DNA of 64,000 nt from a virus (IMGVR_UViG_3300035210_000189:62001-126000); one strand, 5' to 3'; numbered from the stretch's first letter, positions 33,092 to 42,112 are shown. Translations and numbers: made by a program. Notes: generated from the sequence alone by a model not told the origin.

Positions 33092-33874
33092 ATGAAAAAT
33101 ATTATCAAAAACCATTTAAAAAAATTATTTGAAGAGACTTTTAAACTTCCAGTTCATAAGATCCTTTTCTCTAAAAATAAGTATAATTCTCAAATTTTTG
33201 CCGGTAATGTTTATTATGGCGACAATAAAAAATTAAAATATAAATTTACGACAACTCCTATCAATGAAGACTCATTTACAACTAAGTTAGTTATTCCAAC
33301 TGATGATGATTTGTATCAATCTGATTATTTTTCTGGTTTGATTGAAAATCATGTCATTTATCAAAAAGTCAGAAGTTGTTATAATTTAAACCATAAGTAC
33401 AAACAGTTTCGCCTTGATGAATATGAATCTCCTATTGTCATCAAGCAGACTGTCAAAAACAACAAAGTCGAAGTTACTCATGATTTTCAATTACATATTT
33501 TCTCTGTGAATGGTTTGAATTCAAAGTCTGTTTTAGAAGGTCAGTTGGACACTAATATTTTTCTTGAATGGACAGATAATAACCTCATTAATGTTCGTGA
33601 TCCTTATTTGAAACAAAATATTCATTATCCTAACAAGCGACGTATCATTGCTTTTCAGGGGCATGGTGATCAAAATATGGAGCAAAATGAAGATACTTAC
33701 AATTTTATTTTAGATATTATCCATCAAAACTTTATTCACTTTATCGCTTATCATCAACGTGGCACTGTACCTATTGATGAAATGACAATTGAAGAAGTTT
33801 ACAAGACAAATCATACGGAATTAAATTATAGATTCATTTCTGAAAATCTTGTTCGGGATATGGTTTTGATTTAA
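33092..33874 (+). CDS. unknown 260-residue protein
   Basis: A basic cytosolic protein with many Asn, Tyr and Phe residues, 30 bases after the previous gene. No domain recognised; ends in a helix M-T-I-E-E-V-Y-K-T. Confidence 0.7.
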   Translation: MKNIIKNHLKKLFEETFKLPVHKILFSKNKYNSQIFAGNVYYGDNKKLKYKFTTTPINEDSFTTKLVIPTDDDLYQSDYFSGLIENHVIYQKVRSCYNLNHKYKQFRLDEYESPIVIKQTVKNNKVEVTHDFQLHIFSVNGLNSKSVLEGQLDTNIFLEWTDNNLINVRDPYLKQNIHYPNKRRIIAFQGHGDQNMEQNEDTYNFILDIIHQNFIHFIAYHQRGTVPIDEMTIEEVYKTNHTELNYRFISENLVRDMVLI

Positions 33875-33947
33875 TACTGTATTTCGTTGCTTAAATCCAA
33901 AAAATACGGTATAATCAGGCTATTAAATTAACTAAGGTCATCATATC

Positions 33948-34484
33948 ATGAAAACTAGTCTTCGCCTTCTTCTCTCTGTTTTGGCTATTACATCGACAAT
34001 GGCTTTTGCAGATACTCCTGTTGAAAAAGGGTTAAGCCTTGAAAAGTTTAGCTATCAGGGCATTGGTTTTAAAGACAGCAAGACTGACCTCGTTGCTAAA
34101 CGTTTTGAATGCAATGCAATGTCGTGCAAACGTAAAGAAAAAGATACCAACATTGATGTTGTGTTTACGGATGATAGAATTCAAATTATTGATGCAAGAA
34201 CTCGCTATAACAATCACATTGATTGCTCAGTTAATCAGCGTGAAATTAAAAAGTTTTTGACGGACACCTATAATTTTGAATATCTGAATCAAGACAGCAC
34301 ATTCTTGGGAATGCACATGAGCAGTAATGATGTAGGTGGTAACATCCCTACCACTAATGGATCAATTTTTGTTAACGTTTCTTGCATGAACGACCCTAAA
34401 ATCAACATGGGTTATGTGAATACTCGGTTTAATCTCAAAGACATTTCAGCTCAGAGCTTCAAGGATTCTTTCAAATATGAATAA
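33948..34484 (+). CDS. exported protein of unknown function
   Basis: A 178-residue protein with a clear signal peptide (about residues 1-22, cleavage after A-F-A). Four or more cysteines in the mature part. It overlaps the phosphoribosyltransferase-like gene by eight bases, an odd coupling of a periplasmic and a cytosolic product. Confidence 0.75.
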   Translation: MKTSLRLLLSVLAITSTMAFADTPVEKGLSLEKFSYQGIGFKDSKTDLVAKRFECNAMSCKRKEKDTNIDVVFTDDRIQIIDARTRYNNHIDCSVNQREIKKFLTDTYNFEYLNQDSTFLGMHMSSNDVGGNIPTTNGSIFVNVSCMNDPKINMGYVNTRFNLKDISAQSFKDSFKYE

Positions 34485-35016
34485 AATAAGCAGCAATGGT
34501 TCTGTGCATCATCTTATTGATTTGAAATCAAGGGAGGCTATGCACCTTTATTACGGTTTAAAGAACAGGTTTGAATATACTGTTGAGAACCGTGAAGAAG
34601 TCGTCAAAACCATTGCTGATGACATTCGTGATTTTGTATTGCAATATGATTTTGTGGTATACCCAGAAAGCAGTGCTTCGTTTATCAGTGATGTGTTGAG
34701 TCAGATTGATATTTCAACGTATCAAGTGGTGAAAAACTCTATTGAGAACGTCAGAGTGTTTTCAAACACACTTAACCTGCAGAAGAAAGAACGCGAAAGC
34801 CATGAAGAACGATTTGCCTTGATGGGGCCAAAGTTCAAAATCAACCAGATGAAGTCAACTCAACGTGTTAAATATGAAGAGGTTATTTTTGACAAGCTTG
34901 ACTTACCAGAAGGTCGAGGGCTTATTGTAGATGATAGCCACTTCTCAGGCACTACATACCGAGCGTTGGTAACTGTGACTGGCATTGAAGATTTCTTGGC
35001 AATCTTTTCAAAGTGA
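34477..35016 (+). CDS. phosphoribosyltransferase-like protein
   Basis: A 179-residue protein with a PRPP-binding loop: R-G-L-I-V-D-D-S-H-F-S-G-T-T-Y-R (about residues 145-160), the pattern hydrophobic strand, D-D, then S/T-G-x-T of type I phosphoribosyltransferases. Substrate-side residues cannot be assigned. It could salvage bases or NAD precursors, or act like the PRTase-fold regulators. Confidence 0.75.
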   Translation: MNKISSNGSVHHLIDLKSREAMHLYYGLKNRFEYTVENREEVVKTIADDIRDFVLQYDFVVYPESSASFISDVLSQIDISTYQVVKNSIENVRVFSNTLNLQKKERESHEERFALMGPKFKINQMKSTQRVKYEEVIFDKLDLPEGRGLIVDDSHFSGTTYRALVTVTGIEDFLAIFSK

Positions 35017-35024
35017 CGACAAAA

Positions 35025-35052
35025 CAAAAAGGAGCCTAAGCTCCTTTTATTA
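35025..35052. terminator. bidirectional intrinsic terminator
   Basis: AAAGGAGC/GCTCCTTT stem flanked by A-run and T-run between converging genes. Confidence 0.9.
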
Positions 35053-35914
35053 TTTGATGACGACACAATTGTTTCGAAATTGAATCATAATTCATAACCA
35101 TTATTCCAATCACCAACATTGGAACACATAATAGTTGACCTGTTGTTAACCAACCAAAAGCAATATAGCCTAGATTGGCATCGGGTTCTCTAACAAATTC
35201 GACTGAAAATCTGAATATCGCATACATGATCATGAACAATCCACAAATAGATCCTTTTGTTCTTTCTTTCATCGAATACGCTTTCAATATGAAAAATAAA
35301 ACAACACCTTCTAATATGGCTTCATAAATTTGTGATGGATGTCTTGGTAATGATCCTGCATTTTGAAATACTATTCCAAATGGCCCATCTGTTACCTTCC
35401 CCCATAGTTCTCCATTGATAAAGTTGCCTAATCGACCTTCTGCTAAACCTATGGGAGCTGTTAATGCTATAATGTCCATACATTTCAAAAACTGTATTTT
35501 ATATTTTCTAGCATAGATCCAGACGCCAATGACTAATCCTATTAATCCACCATGAAAAGAGACGCCTCCTTTCCATAAGGCAATAATGTCGATAGGATGA
35601 CTGAAATAATGTTCCAGTGGATAGCCTTGGTATATGATGAGATACAAAAGCCTTGCACCAATGATCATACCAAATACGGCATATAGAATAAGCATGTAAG
35701 CATCGTCTTCTTTTAATTTATTGTCTATTTTTGATATATCTTTGACCATTTTTATTCTAGCAATCACGATGGTTGTTAGGAACAAAAGCCCATACCACTT
35801 GATACTAACGATTTTAAGATCAATAGCCACTGGATTAATTGGATAGTTTTTTATAATCAATGTTAAAAATATTCCGAATAGAAATAATATTGCTATATTT
35901 GTTTTTGTTATCAT
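35036..35914 (-). CDS. lgt: prolipoprotein diacylglyceryl transferase
   Basis: A 292-residue polytopic membrane enzyme that transfers diacylglyceryl from phosphatidylglycerol to the lipobox Cys of prolipoproteins. Signature residues are visible: I-K-W-Y-G-L, G-A-R-L-L-Y, F-H-G-G-L-I-G, the key G-R-L-G-N-F-I-N-G-E-L-W-G block (about residues 160-172), L-P-R-H-P-S-Q-I-Y-E, and V-E-F-V-R-E-P-D. About seven membrane helices; length is normal for the family, so it looks functional. The window encodes at least five lipoproteins. An Lgt in an accessory or phage context is unusual. Confidence 0.95.
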   Translation of the reverse strand: MITKTNIAILFLFGIFLTLIIKNYPINPVAIDLKIVSIKWYGLLFLTTIVIARIKMVKDISKIDNKLKEDDAYMLILYAVFGMIIGARLLYLIIYQGYPLEHYFSHPIDIIALWKGGVSFHGGLIGLVIGVWIYARKYKIQFLKCMDIIALTAPIGLAEGRLGNFINGELWGKVTDGPFGIVFQNAGSLPRHPSQIYEAILEGVVLFFILKAYSMKERTKGSICGLFMIMYAIFRFSVEFVREPDANLGYIAFGWLTTGQLLCVPMLVIGIMVMNYDSISKQLCRHQIIKGA

Positions 35915-36078
35915 TAAAGAATCCTTTTAAGGCTTATAGATTAACATCTTCTAGAACAATATCAAATTAAACAATATTGACATTAACAAAACAATAAACA
36001 TTTTACTAGATAACCTCTATTTGACAGCATTTTTAAGTGGTGGTAGCATGATATTAATATAACATTAGAAGTATAACT

Positions 36079-36672
36079 ATGAACAAGTTATTATGTATAC
36101 CAGCTTTGATTGTTTTAATGACAGCGGCACCTGTAAACGCAGATTACAGAATGGTGGTTGGTTTAGAGCAAAACTCTGGTGGTGGACTGGCTAATGATTC
36201 TATTGTGTTCAAAACAGCTTCTACACCACCTGTTGAAGCACCAACAGATGATTATTCTATCTTTGGCATTTATGAGTCAGTTGCAAGAGCGATTGTTAAC
36301 AATAAAAATCCTGTCACAGTAATGACATATGAAAATGTCAAAGATGTCTTTACTGCTGGGTATAACCTCAATGAATATAAACGTCTTCAAGATTTTGGAT
36401 ATGGATACGGCCTTATGGGGGCTTATGCTTTCAATACTGACCTTAGTTTGAGCAATCTGATTAATTTACATGAGGAAGGTTATAATTTGATTAGATTAGG
36501 TGAAGCAGCTTATTATATTCAAAATGTGTATGACATGCCTTTTAAACAAGGACTTACTAAAATTATAACTTCTTATAAGGCAAGTTGTTGGAATACATTA
36601 GATGAAGCATTTACACAAATGGATATTTCTGCGTGGGATAATTATGCAGCTCAGCGAAATTGTTTAAAATAA
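36079..36672 (+). CDS. exported protein with A-D-Y-R mature N-terminus
   Basis: A 197-residue protein with signal peptide (about residues 1-21, N-A then D-Y-R-M). The mature N-terminus D-Y-R-M-V-V...S-I-V-F-K is shared with genes at 17138 and 41530, but the rest is different and helical (Y-E-S-V-A-R-A-I, L-S-L-S-N-L-I-N-L). Promoter lies in AT-rich DNA with a TATTAATAT box. Function unknown. Confidence 0.75.
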   Translation: MNKLLCIPALIVLMTAAPVNADYRMVVGLEQNSGGGLANDSIVFKTASTPPVEAPTDDYSIFGIYESVARAIVNNKNPVTVMTYENVKDVFTAGYNLNEYKRLQDFGYGYGLMGAYAFNTDLSLSNLINLHEEGYNLIRLGEAAYYIQNVYDMPFKQGLTKIITSYKASCWNTLDEAFTQMDISAWDNYAAQRNCLK

Positions 36673-36738
36673 TTTGAAACCATTCGTACTTTTGTGATAT
36701 AATAAGGCCACACATAAAGGACAAAGAGGATAAATATC

Positions 36739-36885
36739 ATGTTGAAATGTCTGTTTGGTTTGAACTGTAACTTTGTTTATTTTAAAGATACCATTGTAGG
36801 TGGTGGTCTTGATGGAAGTGTTGTCATGTCAGTTTATAAATGCACAGTGTGTAATCGTGAGAAGAACCAAGAATATTCTCGTTAA
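36739..36885 (+). CDS. 48-residue Cys-containing protein
   Basis: A small protein with four cysteines: C-L-F-G-L-N-C near the N-terminus and C-T-V-C near the C-terminus, a likely small zinc ribbon. GAGGATAAATATC precedes the ATG and a TATAAT box is 35 bases upstream. Confidence 0.7.
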   Translation: MLKCLFGLNCNFVYFKDTIVGGGLDGSVVMSVYKCTVCNREKNQEYSR

Positions 36886-36886
36886 C

Positions 36887-36915
36887 ATTAAAAAAGGTAG
36901 CCTAGGCTACCTTCT
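36887..36915. terminator. bidirectional intrinsic terminator
   Basis: AAGGTAGCC/GGCTACCTT stem between converging genes. Confidence 0.9.
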
Positions 36916-36924
36916 TTGTTTGAC

Positions 36925-37227
36925 TTATTCTTTCTTCAAGTCTTCGACATTATCTCTGAGATATGTCTCTTTTCTGCTGGCTTTTAATTCATCCCATTTT
37001 TTATTCTGGTCTGCATTTAACACGCCTTGTATGTCTTTGTCTTCTGCGAGACGATGTTTTTCATGTATGTCTCTAAGCTGAGTTTTTTGACTTTCTGTCA
37101 ATTTTAAATCTTGATAATACTTACCAAAGAATCCTTCAAACCAGTTGTCACTTGTGCTTGGCCCAGCGAAAGCGACTGATGATGTAAGTAGTGCTGCTCC
37201 CATAATAGCGATGAGTGATTTATTCAT
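36925..37227 (-). CDS. small exported Spy/CpxP-like protein
   Basis: A 100-residue periplasmic protein: signal peptide about residues 1-20 (S-V-A-F-A), then a helical domain with L-K-L-T-E-S-Q-K-T-Q-L and a second L-N-A-D-Q-N-K-K-W. These two L-T-x-x-Q-type motifs are typical of Spy/CpxP periplasmic chaperones, though it is shorter than those (about 160). AGGAGG lies seven bases before the ATG. Confidence 0.7.
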   Translation of the reverse strand: MNKSLIAIMGAALLTSSVAFAGPSTSDNWFEGFFGKYYQDLKLTESQKTQLRDIHEKHRLAEDKDIQGVLNADQNKKWDELKASRKETYLRDNVEDLKKE

Positions 37228-37396
37228 AAACGTCCTCCTAATTATTGGTCTTACTAATATTAGCATAGAAAAAACAAAAGTCAATAGCAATCATTCGCAT
37301 TTATGTTGCTCTATTTCCTATGTTAGAGGCAAAAACATTGAACTTTTCCTTATTTTTTGGTATAATACAAACACTCAACAAATTGGAGATAATACT

Positions 37397-37720
37397 ATGG
37401 TCAGCTTCTTGAAATACGCCTTCACCATCAAACCTGAATTCGTTTCCGAACTGACCGATTCATTTAAAGAATTTGACTGGCTACAAGAATTTATTTCGGT
37501 AGAACCTTGTGGTAAAGTCACTCTTTTTGATATTCAAGATGGTCAAACTGAAGATGCGATTACTCAGGTGATGGGTTCGTTGTCGCCAGAAGGTGTTGCC
37601 AGCATCCATTGTGACATCATTGCATGTGAAATGAATGAAGTGGTTCGTTGCCGTGTTAAAGATGGTCAAGTTGTGAAACAGTATGCTTGCGATTTCGTTT
37701 GGAGTGCAACGCCAGCTTAA
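37397..37720 (+). CDS. small acidic unknown protein
   Basis: A 107-residue acidic protein after TTGGAGATAATACT, with promoter TATAAT upstream. Starting here rather than at a longer in-frame reading avoids running through that promoter. No motif recognised. Confidence 0.7.
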   Translation: MVSFLKYAFTIKPEFVSELTDSFKEFDWLQEFISVEPCGKVTLFDIQDGQTEDAITQVMGSLSPEGVASIHCDIIACEMNEVVRCRVKDGQVVKQYACDFVWSATPA

Positions 37721-37742
37721 TCAATGTAATTATTGAAGACAA

Positions 37743-37772
37743 AAAGAAACCGCCATGAGGCGGTTTTTCTTT
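37743..37772. terminator. bidirectional intrinsic terminator
   Basis: AACCGCC/GGCGGTT stem with ATGA loop between converging genes. Confidence 0.9.
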
Positions 37773-38326
37773 TCGTATCTCTTAAACTCCATGTTCCATG
37801 AAGTAATCAATCAATTGTTTAGCTGAAGTTATACTCGCTTCATCATATGAGTACACATTTTCGTATTCATACATCATCACTGAATATGTATCATCTTCGT
37901 TTCTTAGGATAAACCCGTCACGATATTCTATGCTGCCATTGGGTTCTAAGATTTCTTCTTCTTCGTTATTGAATTCTGCAGTAGACTGAGTTTCTTTGTG
38001 GGTAATTACTCTCTTTTTTTTCGTAAAGATGGTTTTAACACCTTCAATCTCAATGATAAATTCAGGTTCCATTAAACTTTTGTAAGCCTGTGCATAATCA
38101 GGATGATTTCTATACGGTTCATTGTTTGTCTCAATGTAATCAAAGGCTTCTTTCCGACTGGAAAACTCATCAGATATATAGGTCATTCTATCTGTGACAC
38201 CTTCAACAATTGTTCCGTAAAAAATTACGGTGTATGTTCCTTCGGCTTCTTCTACCGTTAAGTCATTAAACATGCCAGCTTTGATCGCTTTAATTAAATT
38301 TTTCAAATTATCAGATGTTGTTGAAA

Positions 38327-39531
38327 GAATCCCCCTTCCTTCAGGTAGGGGATGAATTTCAACCATGCTCTTGACTTTTGTTATTTTCTCAATATAATCA
38401 ACCACATGATTAAAACATTCCAATATAAAATTAAAACTGGGAAGATTAATTCTTCCGATTGTCGCTGGCTTTCTCAAAAAGCCAGTTCCATTAACTATAT
38501 CTGGAATTATTGCAACGATGCCCAAAAGCATAAACTTAAATGGGACAGTCAAAAAAAGTGGTTAAGTGGTTTTGATCTTAGTTCCATGTGCGGTGGTGTA
38601 TCAAAAGAAATTGGCTTACATTCACAAACAGTCCAAGCTGTTTGTGAAGAGTATGCCAATAAACGCAAAGCAAAGAAAAAAGCCTATTTACGTTATCGTA
38701 GTTATAAAAAATCACTGGGTTGGATTCCTTTTAAAACAACGGGAATTAAGTTTGATCCTGATAATCAATCTTTTACCTATCAAAAACGTGAGTTTAAAGT
38801 GTGGTATAGGCGTGAGATTCCGGCTGATACCAAGATTAAAAGTGGTAGTTTCTGCCAAGATAATTTAGGCCATTGGTACATCAACATCGTTGTTGATATA
38901 CCCGAGGTTAAACGCACTCAAAAACCGACTGCAGAAGTGGGTATTGACCTTGGCTTAAAAGATTTAGCTGTTCTTTCGGATGGGAAAGTCATTCCTATCT
39001 TCAAATACTATCGAAAAAACGAGAAAAGACTTGGATTGGCTCAACGAGCCAATAAGAAAGGTCAAGTTAAAAAAATACACAAGAAAATTGCTAATTCACG
39101 AAAAGATTCAGCGTTTAAAATCGCTAATGATCTTGTGAAAAATTACGCTTTAATTGTGGTAGGAAACGTGAGTCCATCAAAACTTGGTAAAACCAAAATG
39201 GCTAAGTCAGTTTATGATGCAGGTTGGACACTTCTAAAAAAGCAGGTTGAGTATTTAGCGATTACGCACCAATCCGTATTTTTAGAAGTGAATGAAAGTT
39301 TTACAACCCAAGCTTGTTCGTCTTGTGGAAATAGGACGGGGCCGAAAGGCTTAAAAGATCTTGGAATAAGAGAATGGAAATGCCCAGTATGCAATACTGT
39401 TCATGACAGAGATGTAAACTCTGCGAAAAACATTCTCCGTATCGGACATGATACGCTAGAAGTAGGAATCCCCTTCCTTACCGCCTAACGGCGGCAAACA
39501 TTTTTAATGTTTGAGGTGGGGAGGATGTCAA
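38327..39531 (+). mobile_element. IS200/IS605-type element carrying only tnpB
   Basis: Left end starts with GAATCCCCC and hairpin ATCCCC/GGGGAT (38329-38353). The right end after the tnpB stop has CCGCC/GGCGG (39481-39494) and AAACAT/ATGTTT hairpins. GAATCCCC followed by TTCCTT occurs at both ends. There is no tnpA, so it would need one in trans. Ends are placed by restoring the interrupted frame; an exact A-run makes them uncertain by a few bases. The right end should encode the guide RNA scaffold. Confidence 0.8.
38406..39488 (+). CDS. tnpB: TnpB RNA-guided nuclease (IS605 OrfB family)
   Basis: A 360-residue TnpB, start placed at M-I-K-T-F-Q-Y-K. It has an N-terminal basic region, RuvC motif I G-I-D-L-G-L-K-D-L, zinc finger C-S-S-C-G...C-P-V-C (about residues 306-328), and final RuvC Asp in D-R-D-V-N-S-A-K-N. 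The second RuvC motif reads V-V-G-N-V-S, where most TnpBs have E-D/N-L; this variant is widespread, and a Glu in E-V-N-E-S-F may substitute. Known family role is RNA-guided DNA cleavage favouring element retention. Confidence 0.92.
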   Translation: MIKTFQYKIKTGKINSSDCRWLSQKASSINYIWNYCNDAQKHKLKWDSQKKWLSGFDLSSMCGGVSKEIGLHSQTVQAVCEEYANKRKAKKKAYLRYRSYKKSLGWIPFKTTGIKFDPDNQSFTYQKREFKVWYRREIPADTKIKSGSFCQDNLGHWYINIVVDIPEVKRTQKPTAEVGIDLGLKDLAVLSDGKVIPIFKYYRKNEKRLGLAQRANKKGQVKKIHKKIANSRKDSAFKIANDLVKNYALIVVGNVSPSKLGKTKMAKSVYDAGWTLLKKQVEYLAITHQSVFLEVNESFTTQACSSCGNRTGPKGLKDLGIREWKCPVCNTVHDRDVNSAKNILRIGHDTLEVGIPFLTA

Positions 39532-39626
39532 AAGCTGTATTCATGTATTCTTCATTTTCAAAGATCTCATATTCAACAATTCGACCTTTATCATTCTTTA
39601 CAGGTTTAATTTTAAGAGTTCTCATT

Positions 39627-40166
39627 TCACTGCTCCCATTTTTTATTATCAGAAATTTTTTCTTGAATTTCTTGAACTTCTTTGATTGTAAGATCTTTTG
39701 AGTTAATCTCAACCTTCAACATGGAGTGTAGTTTTAACAAAGACTCATTAACAGCTAAAAACAAAATGCTGTTACTGATAAGATCTTTGTCTACTTGTCC
39801 ACAAATGAAGGGATCATTCGTTTTAAATTGTTTAAACCATTTATTTTCAAAATAACTAAATGATATTGACAATTCTTTTGTGTCTTTATAGAGATGTTGG
39901 AGTTCGTCTTCAAAAAGACTGTAATCTAATTTAAAAACAGTATCATTCATTGAGCAAATAGGTAATTCAAGATTAGATACAAGCATTCTAGCCACTTCTT
40001 TTGCAAGCATTAAGCTGTTAGTACTTTTTGAATTAATGAAGTTCATCAAATGAGAAGATGCTTCGTTTTTTATTTCAATGGCATTTATTATTTCATGTAT
40101 TCCGCGAATATCAAAAAAGACAGCTCCAATTTGTTGAATCAAAAAGTTGTATGTTTTTTGTGTCAT
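39627..40166 (-). CDS. unknown helical protein
   Basis: A 179-residue helical cytosolic protein. I start it at M-T-Q-K-T-Y-N after GGAAATAACC, by analogy to other leaders here; an ATG 12 bases upstream is possible. Its stop is one base from the start of the TnpB-interrupted gene, so both formed an operon. No motif recognised. Confidence 0.7.
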   Translation of the reverse strand: MTQKTYNFLIQQIGAVFFDIRGIHEIINAIEIKNEASSHLMNFINSKSTNSLMLAKEVARMLVSNLELPICSMNDTVFKLDYSLFEDELQHLYKDTKELSISFSYFENKWFKQFKTNDPFICGQVDKDLISNSILFLAVNESLLKLHSMLKVEINSKDLTIKEVQEIQEKISDNKKWEQ

Positions 40167-40358
40167 GGTTATTTCCATTGCGATGAAATGTATGGCTATT
40201 ATACAGTGTGTACACTCCTTTTGCACGAAAAATTCGTCAACATATTAATGAAAATTGTATAAAAGCTATTCGCCTATACTTTATACTTGTTTTTTCTTTC
40301 TGGTGGTTGAAAAACTTAATTTTTATGATAATTTATTCATTTCAAATGAGGATTTTTT

Positions 40359-40721
40359 ATGGCTTTGATTTTATACAGTAACGGTGAAGCTTCATTCATC
40401 AAAAAAAGTATTAACCCAGAATATTTTGAAGACGATGGCAGATTAAATCTTGTATTCCTTCAAGCGACTCTTGAAGCAGAAGACATTAACACAATCTTTA
40501 TAGATGACCCAGAAACTGTGTTGACTATTGGTGAAGGTGATATGGAGGGCCATTACACGATGTTTCTTTTTGATAATGAAGCTGACTTCAAATTCCTACC
40601 TGTTAATCAGTTCATGACCGATGTAGCCTTGCAAGTGGGTATGATTCCACCTGACACTGACATTAAAGGTACTGTTATCTGTTTAGAGATTGATGAACTG
40701 GGAATTCCACTACCTTTATAA
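40359..40721 (+). CDS. unknown acidic protein, pair I
   Basis: A 120-residue acidic protein sharing M-A-L-[IV]-[LI], D-D-P-E-T-V / E-D-P-E-A-V, D-N-E-A-D and V-N-[QK]-F with the next gene. GAGGATTTTTT precedes the start. Probably a compact beta-rich fold; function unknown. Confidence 0.75.
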   Translation: MALILYSNGEASFIKKSINPEYFEDDGRLNLVFLQATLEAEDINTIFIDDPETVLTIGEGDMEGHYTMFLFDNEADFKFLPVNQFMTDVALQVGMIPPDTDIKGTVICLEIDELGIPLPL

Positions 40722-40789
40722 TTTGACTAACATTTGTTGAATTTCCATTATGTTATGTTATTATTTAAGTAACAACATGGAGTTGAACA

Positions 40790-41134
40790 ATGGCTTTAGT
40801 CATTTTTGAAGACGGCACAGCGAATAGTGCCAATGCAGTAGAACAACCAGAATTTTATGATGAACTTGGTAGACCTAATCAAATGTTCATGCAAAGTATT
40901 TTAGAAACATCGAATATTGGTGCCTTATTTTTTGAAGACCCAGAAGCTGTTATTAATTATCAAGGTGAATCTTATTCATTACTTTTGATAGATAATGAAG
41001 CTGATGTTAAAGGCTTACGTGTCAATAAGTTTGCCACTGATATAGCTATTAGAGTTGGATTAATAGAAAAAGATGAGGTTATATTAGGTTCAGTTATGTT
41101 TGTAGCCGTTACAGAATTAGGTCCAATGGAGTAA
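40790..41134 (+). CDS. unknown acidic protein, pair I
   Basis: A 114-residue paralogue of the preceding gene with its own TGGAG leader and a TGTTATTAT-like promoter box. The conserved D-N-E-A-D-V-K and V-N-K-F-A-T-D-I-A-I-R-V-G blocks are in the C-terminal half. Confidence 0.75.
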   Translation: MALVIFEDGTANSANAVEQPEFYDELGRPNQMFMQSILETSNIGALFFEDPEAVINYQGESYSLLLIDNEADVKGLRVNKFATDIAIRVGLIEKDEVILGSVMFVAVTELGPME

Positions 41135-41155
41135 TTTTTTTTATAGGAGATGTAT

Positions 41156-41410
41156 ATGAGTGTGTTTAAAATTGAAGCAGATGGTAAGATGCATGTGTTT
41201 AATTTAGTAAAGTTTAATATGTATGACAATCGTGGTAATGGATATGTTTTACATACTGATAATTCAGATCAGTTGGCTGTCTTATCTGTTGGACAAAATA
41301 TTGATAAATTAGATATTCAAGAAGGAGCTGGACAAGTTGCCAGAAACCTTATGGTAAAAGAAATAAATGATAAGACATTGACACTTGTACACCACTACTT
41401 TGTAAAATAA
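41156..41410 (+). CDS. small unknown protein
   Basis: An 84-residue beta-rich protein. ATG 41156 lies six bases after AGGAG; an ATG six bases earlier overlaps that site. Co-transcribed with the pair I gene before it. Confidence 0.7.
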   Translation: MSVFKIEADGKMHVFNLVKFNMYDNRGNGYVLHTDNSDQLAVLSVGQNIDKLDIQEGAGQVARNLMVKEINDKTLTLVHHYFVK

Positions 41411-41529
41411 TAACAATAAAGATATATAAATAAAAAGGCCATCTGGTCTTTTTTCTTTTGTCATTAGCACTAATTGACATGCAATAGAAGTGTATTATAA
41501 TGTTATTACAACAACTACCGTAACCTATT

Positions 41530-42069
41530 ATGGACACTAAACAACTCTTTTTATTTGCTCTTATTGGCGTCTTACCTATATCATCTTTTGCTGATTATAG
41601 AATGAATGTTAAATTTTCCGATCCTAGCTCTATTTCGTTTGGAGCAGTGTCCAATCCCGGTGAAGGAACTCCTGAAGAGCCACCAACAGATCCAGAAGAC
41701 AGTTGCCCCACTAATTTTCCACAGCCAACAATGGCTAGTGGTTTTCCATCTATTGTAAAAAGTGGAGCAAACGTTTCATATAGTGTTCAAGTTACATCAG
41801 CCGGTGGATATTCAACGTATGCAGAAATAACAGGTGGAGAACGATTTGTTAAAATGTTAACAACATCTGTTAGTGGTGTTGATTATGGTAATGGTGCTCT
41901 TTATGCTGGCACAACGCAAGGTTGGTTAGTTAAGACAGGTCAAACTATTAATGTGGTTGTGACCCCAATAGCTTATGATATGCAAGAAGGGACGCCTTGT
42001 CCAATTACTGGAACACCTTTTACATTGATTAATAAGACACATGCCCAACTTTATTCAGAAGCACAATAA
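41530..42069 (+). CDS. exported protein with A-D-Y-R mature N-terminus
   Basis: A 179-residue protein with signal peptide ending S-S-F-A, mature start D-Y-R-M-N-V-K-F...S-I-S-F-G. A proline-rich linker (E-E-P-P-T-D-P) leads to a beta-rich domain of immunoglobulin-like look with two or three cysteines. Shares its N-terminus with 17138 and 36079. Surface or periplasmic role inferred. Confidence 0.75.
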   Translation: MDTKQLFLFALIGVLPISSFADYRMNVKFSDPSSISFGAVSNPGEGTPEEPPTDPEDSCPTNFPQPTMASGFPSIVKSGANVSYSVQVTSAGGYSTYAEITGGERFVKMLTTSVSGVDYGNGALYAGTTQGWLVKTGQTINVVVTPIAYDMQEGTPCPITGTPFTLINKTHAQLYSEAQ

Positions 42070-42086
42070 TTCAAATGACTACAATT

Positions 42087-42112
42087 AAGAACCTTTCAAG
42101 GTTCTTTTTTGT
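42087..42112 (+). terminator. intrinsic terminator
   Basis: AAGAACCTT/AAGGTTCTT stem with T-run. Confidence 0.9.

Larger units (their letters stand above)
37782..39625 (-). pseudogene. gene interrupted by TnpB element
   Basis: The start (ATG 39625, after GGGAG) and the first 32 or so residues, M-R-T-L-K-I-K-P-V...E-Y-M-N-T-A, run into the element. The rest (T-T-S-D-N-L-K-N-L-I-K onward, about 178 residues to the stop at 37782) lies on its other side. Removing about 38327-39531 joins both parts in frame into a protein of about 212 residues ending Y-F-M-E-H-G-V. It contains a central acidic N-N-E-E-E-E-I-L-E segment. Function unknown. Confidence 0.75.

Noticed and set aside
38352-38552. Extended N-termini of TnpB and of the minus-strand gene at 37782
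   Set aside because: The extra TnpB residues lie in the element's left end, and the minus-strand extension reads through tnpB itself; both are by-products of the insertion.
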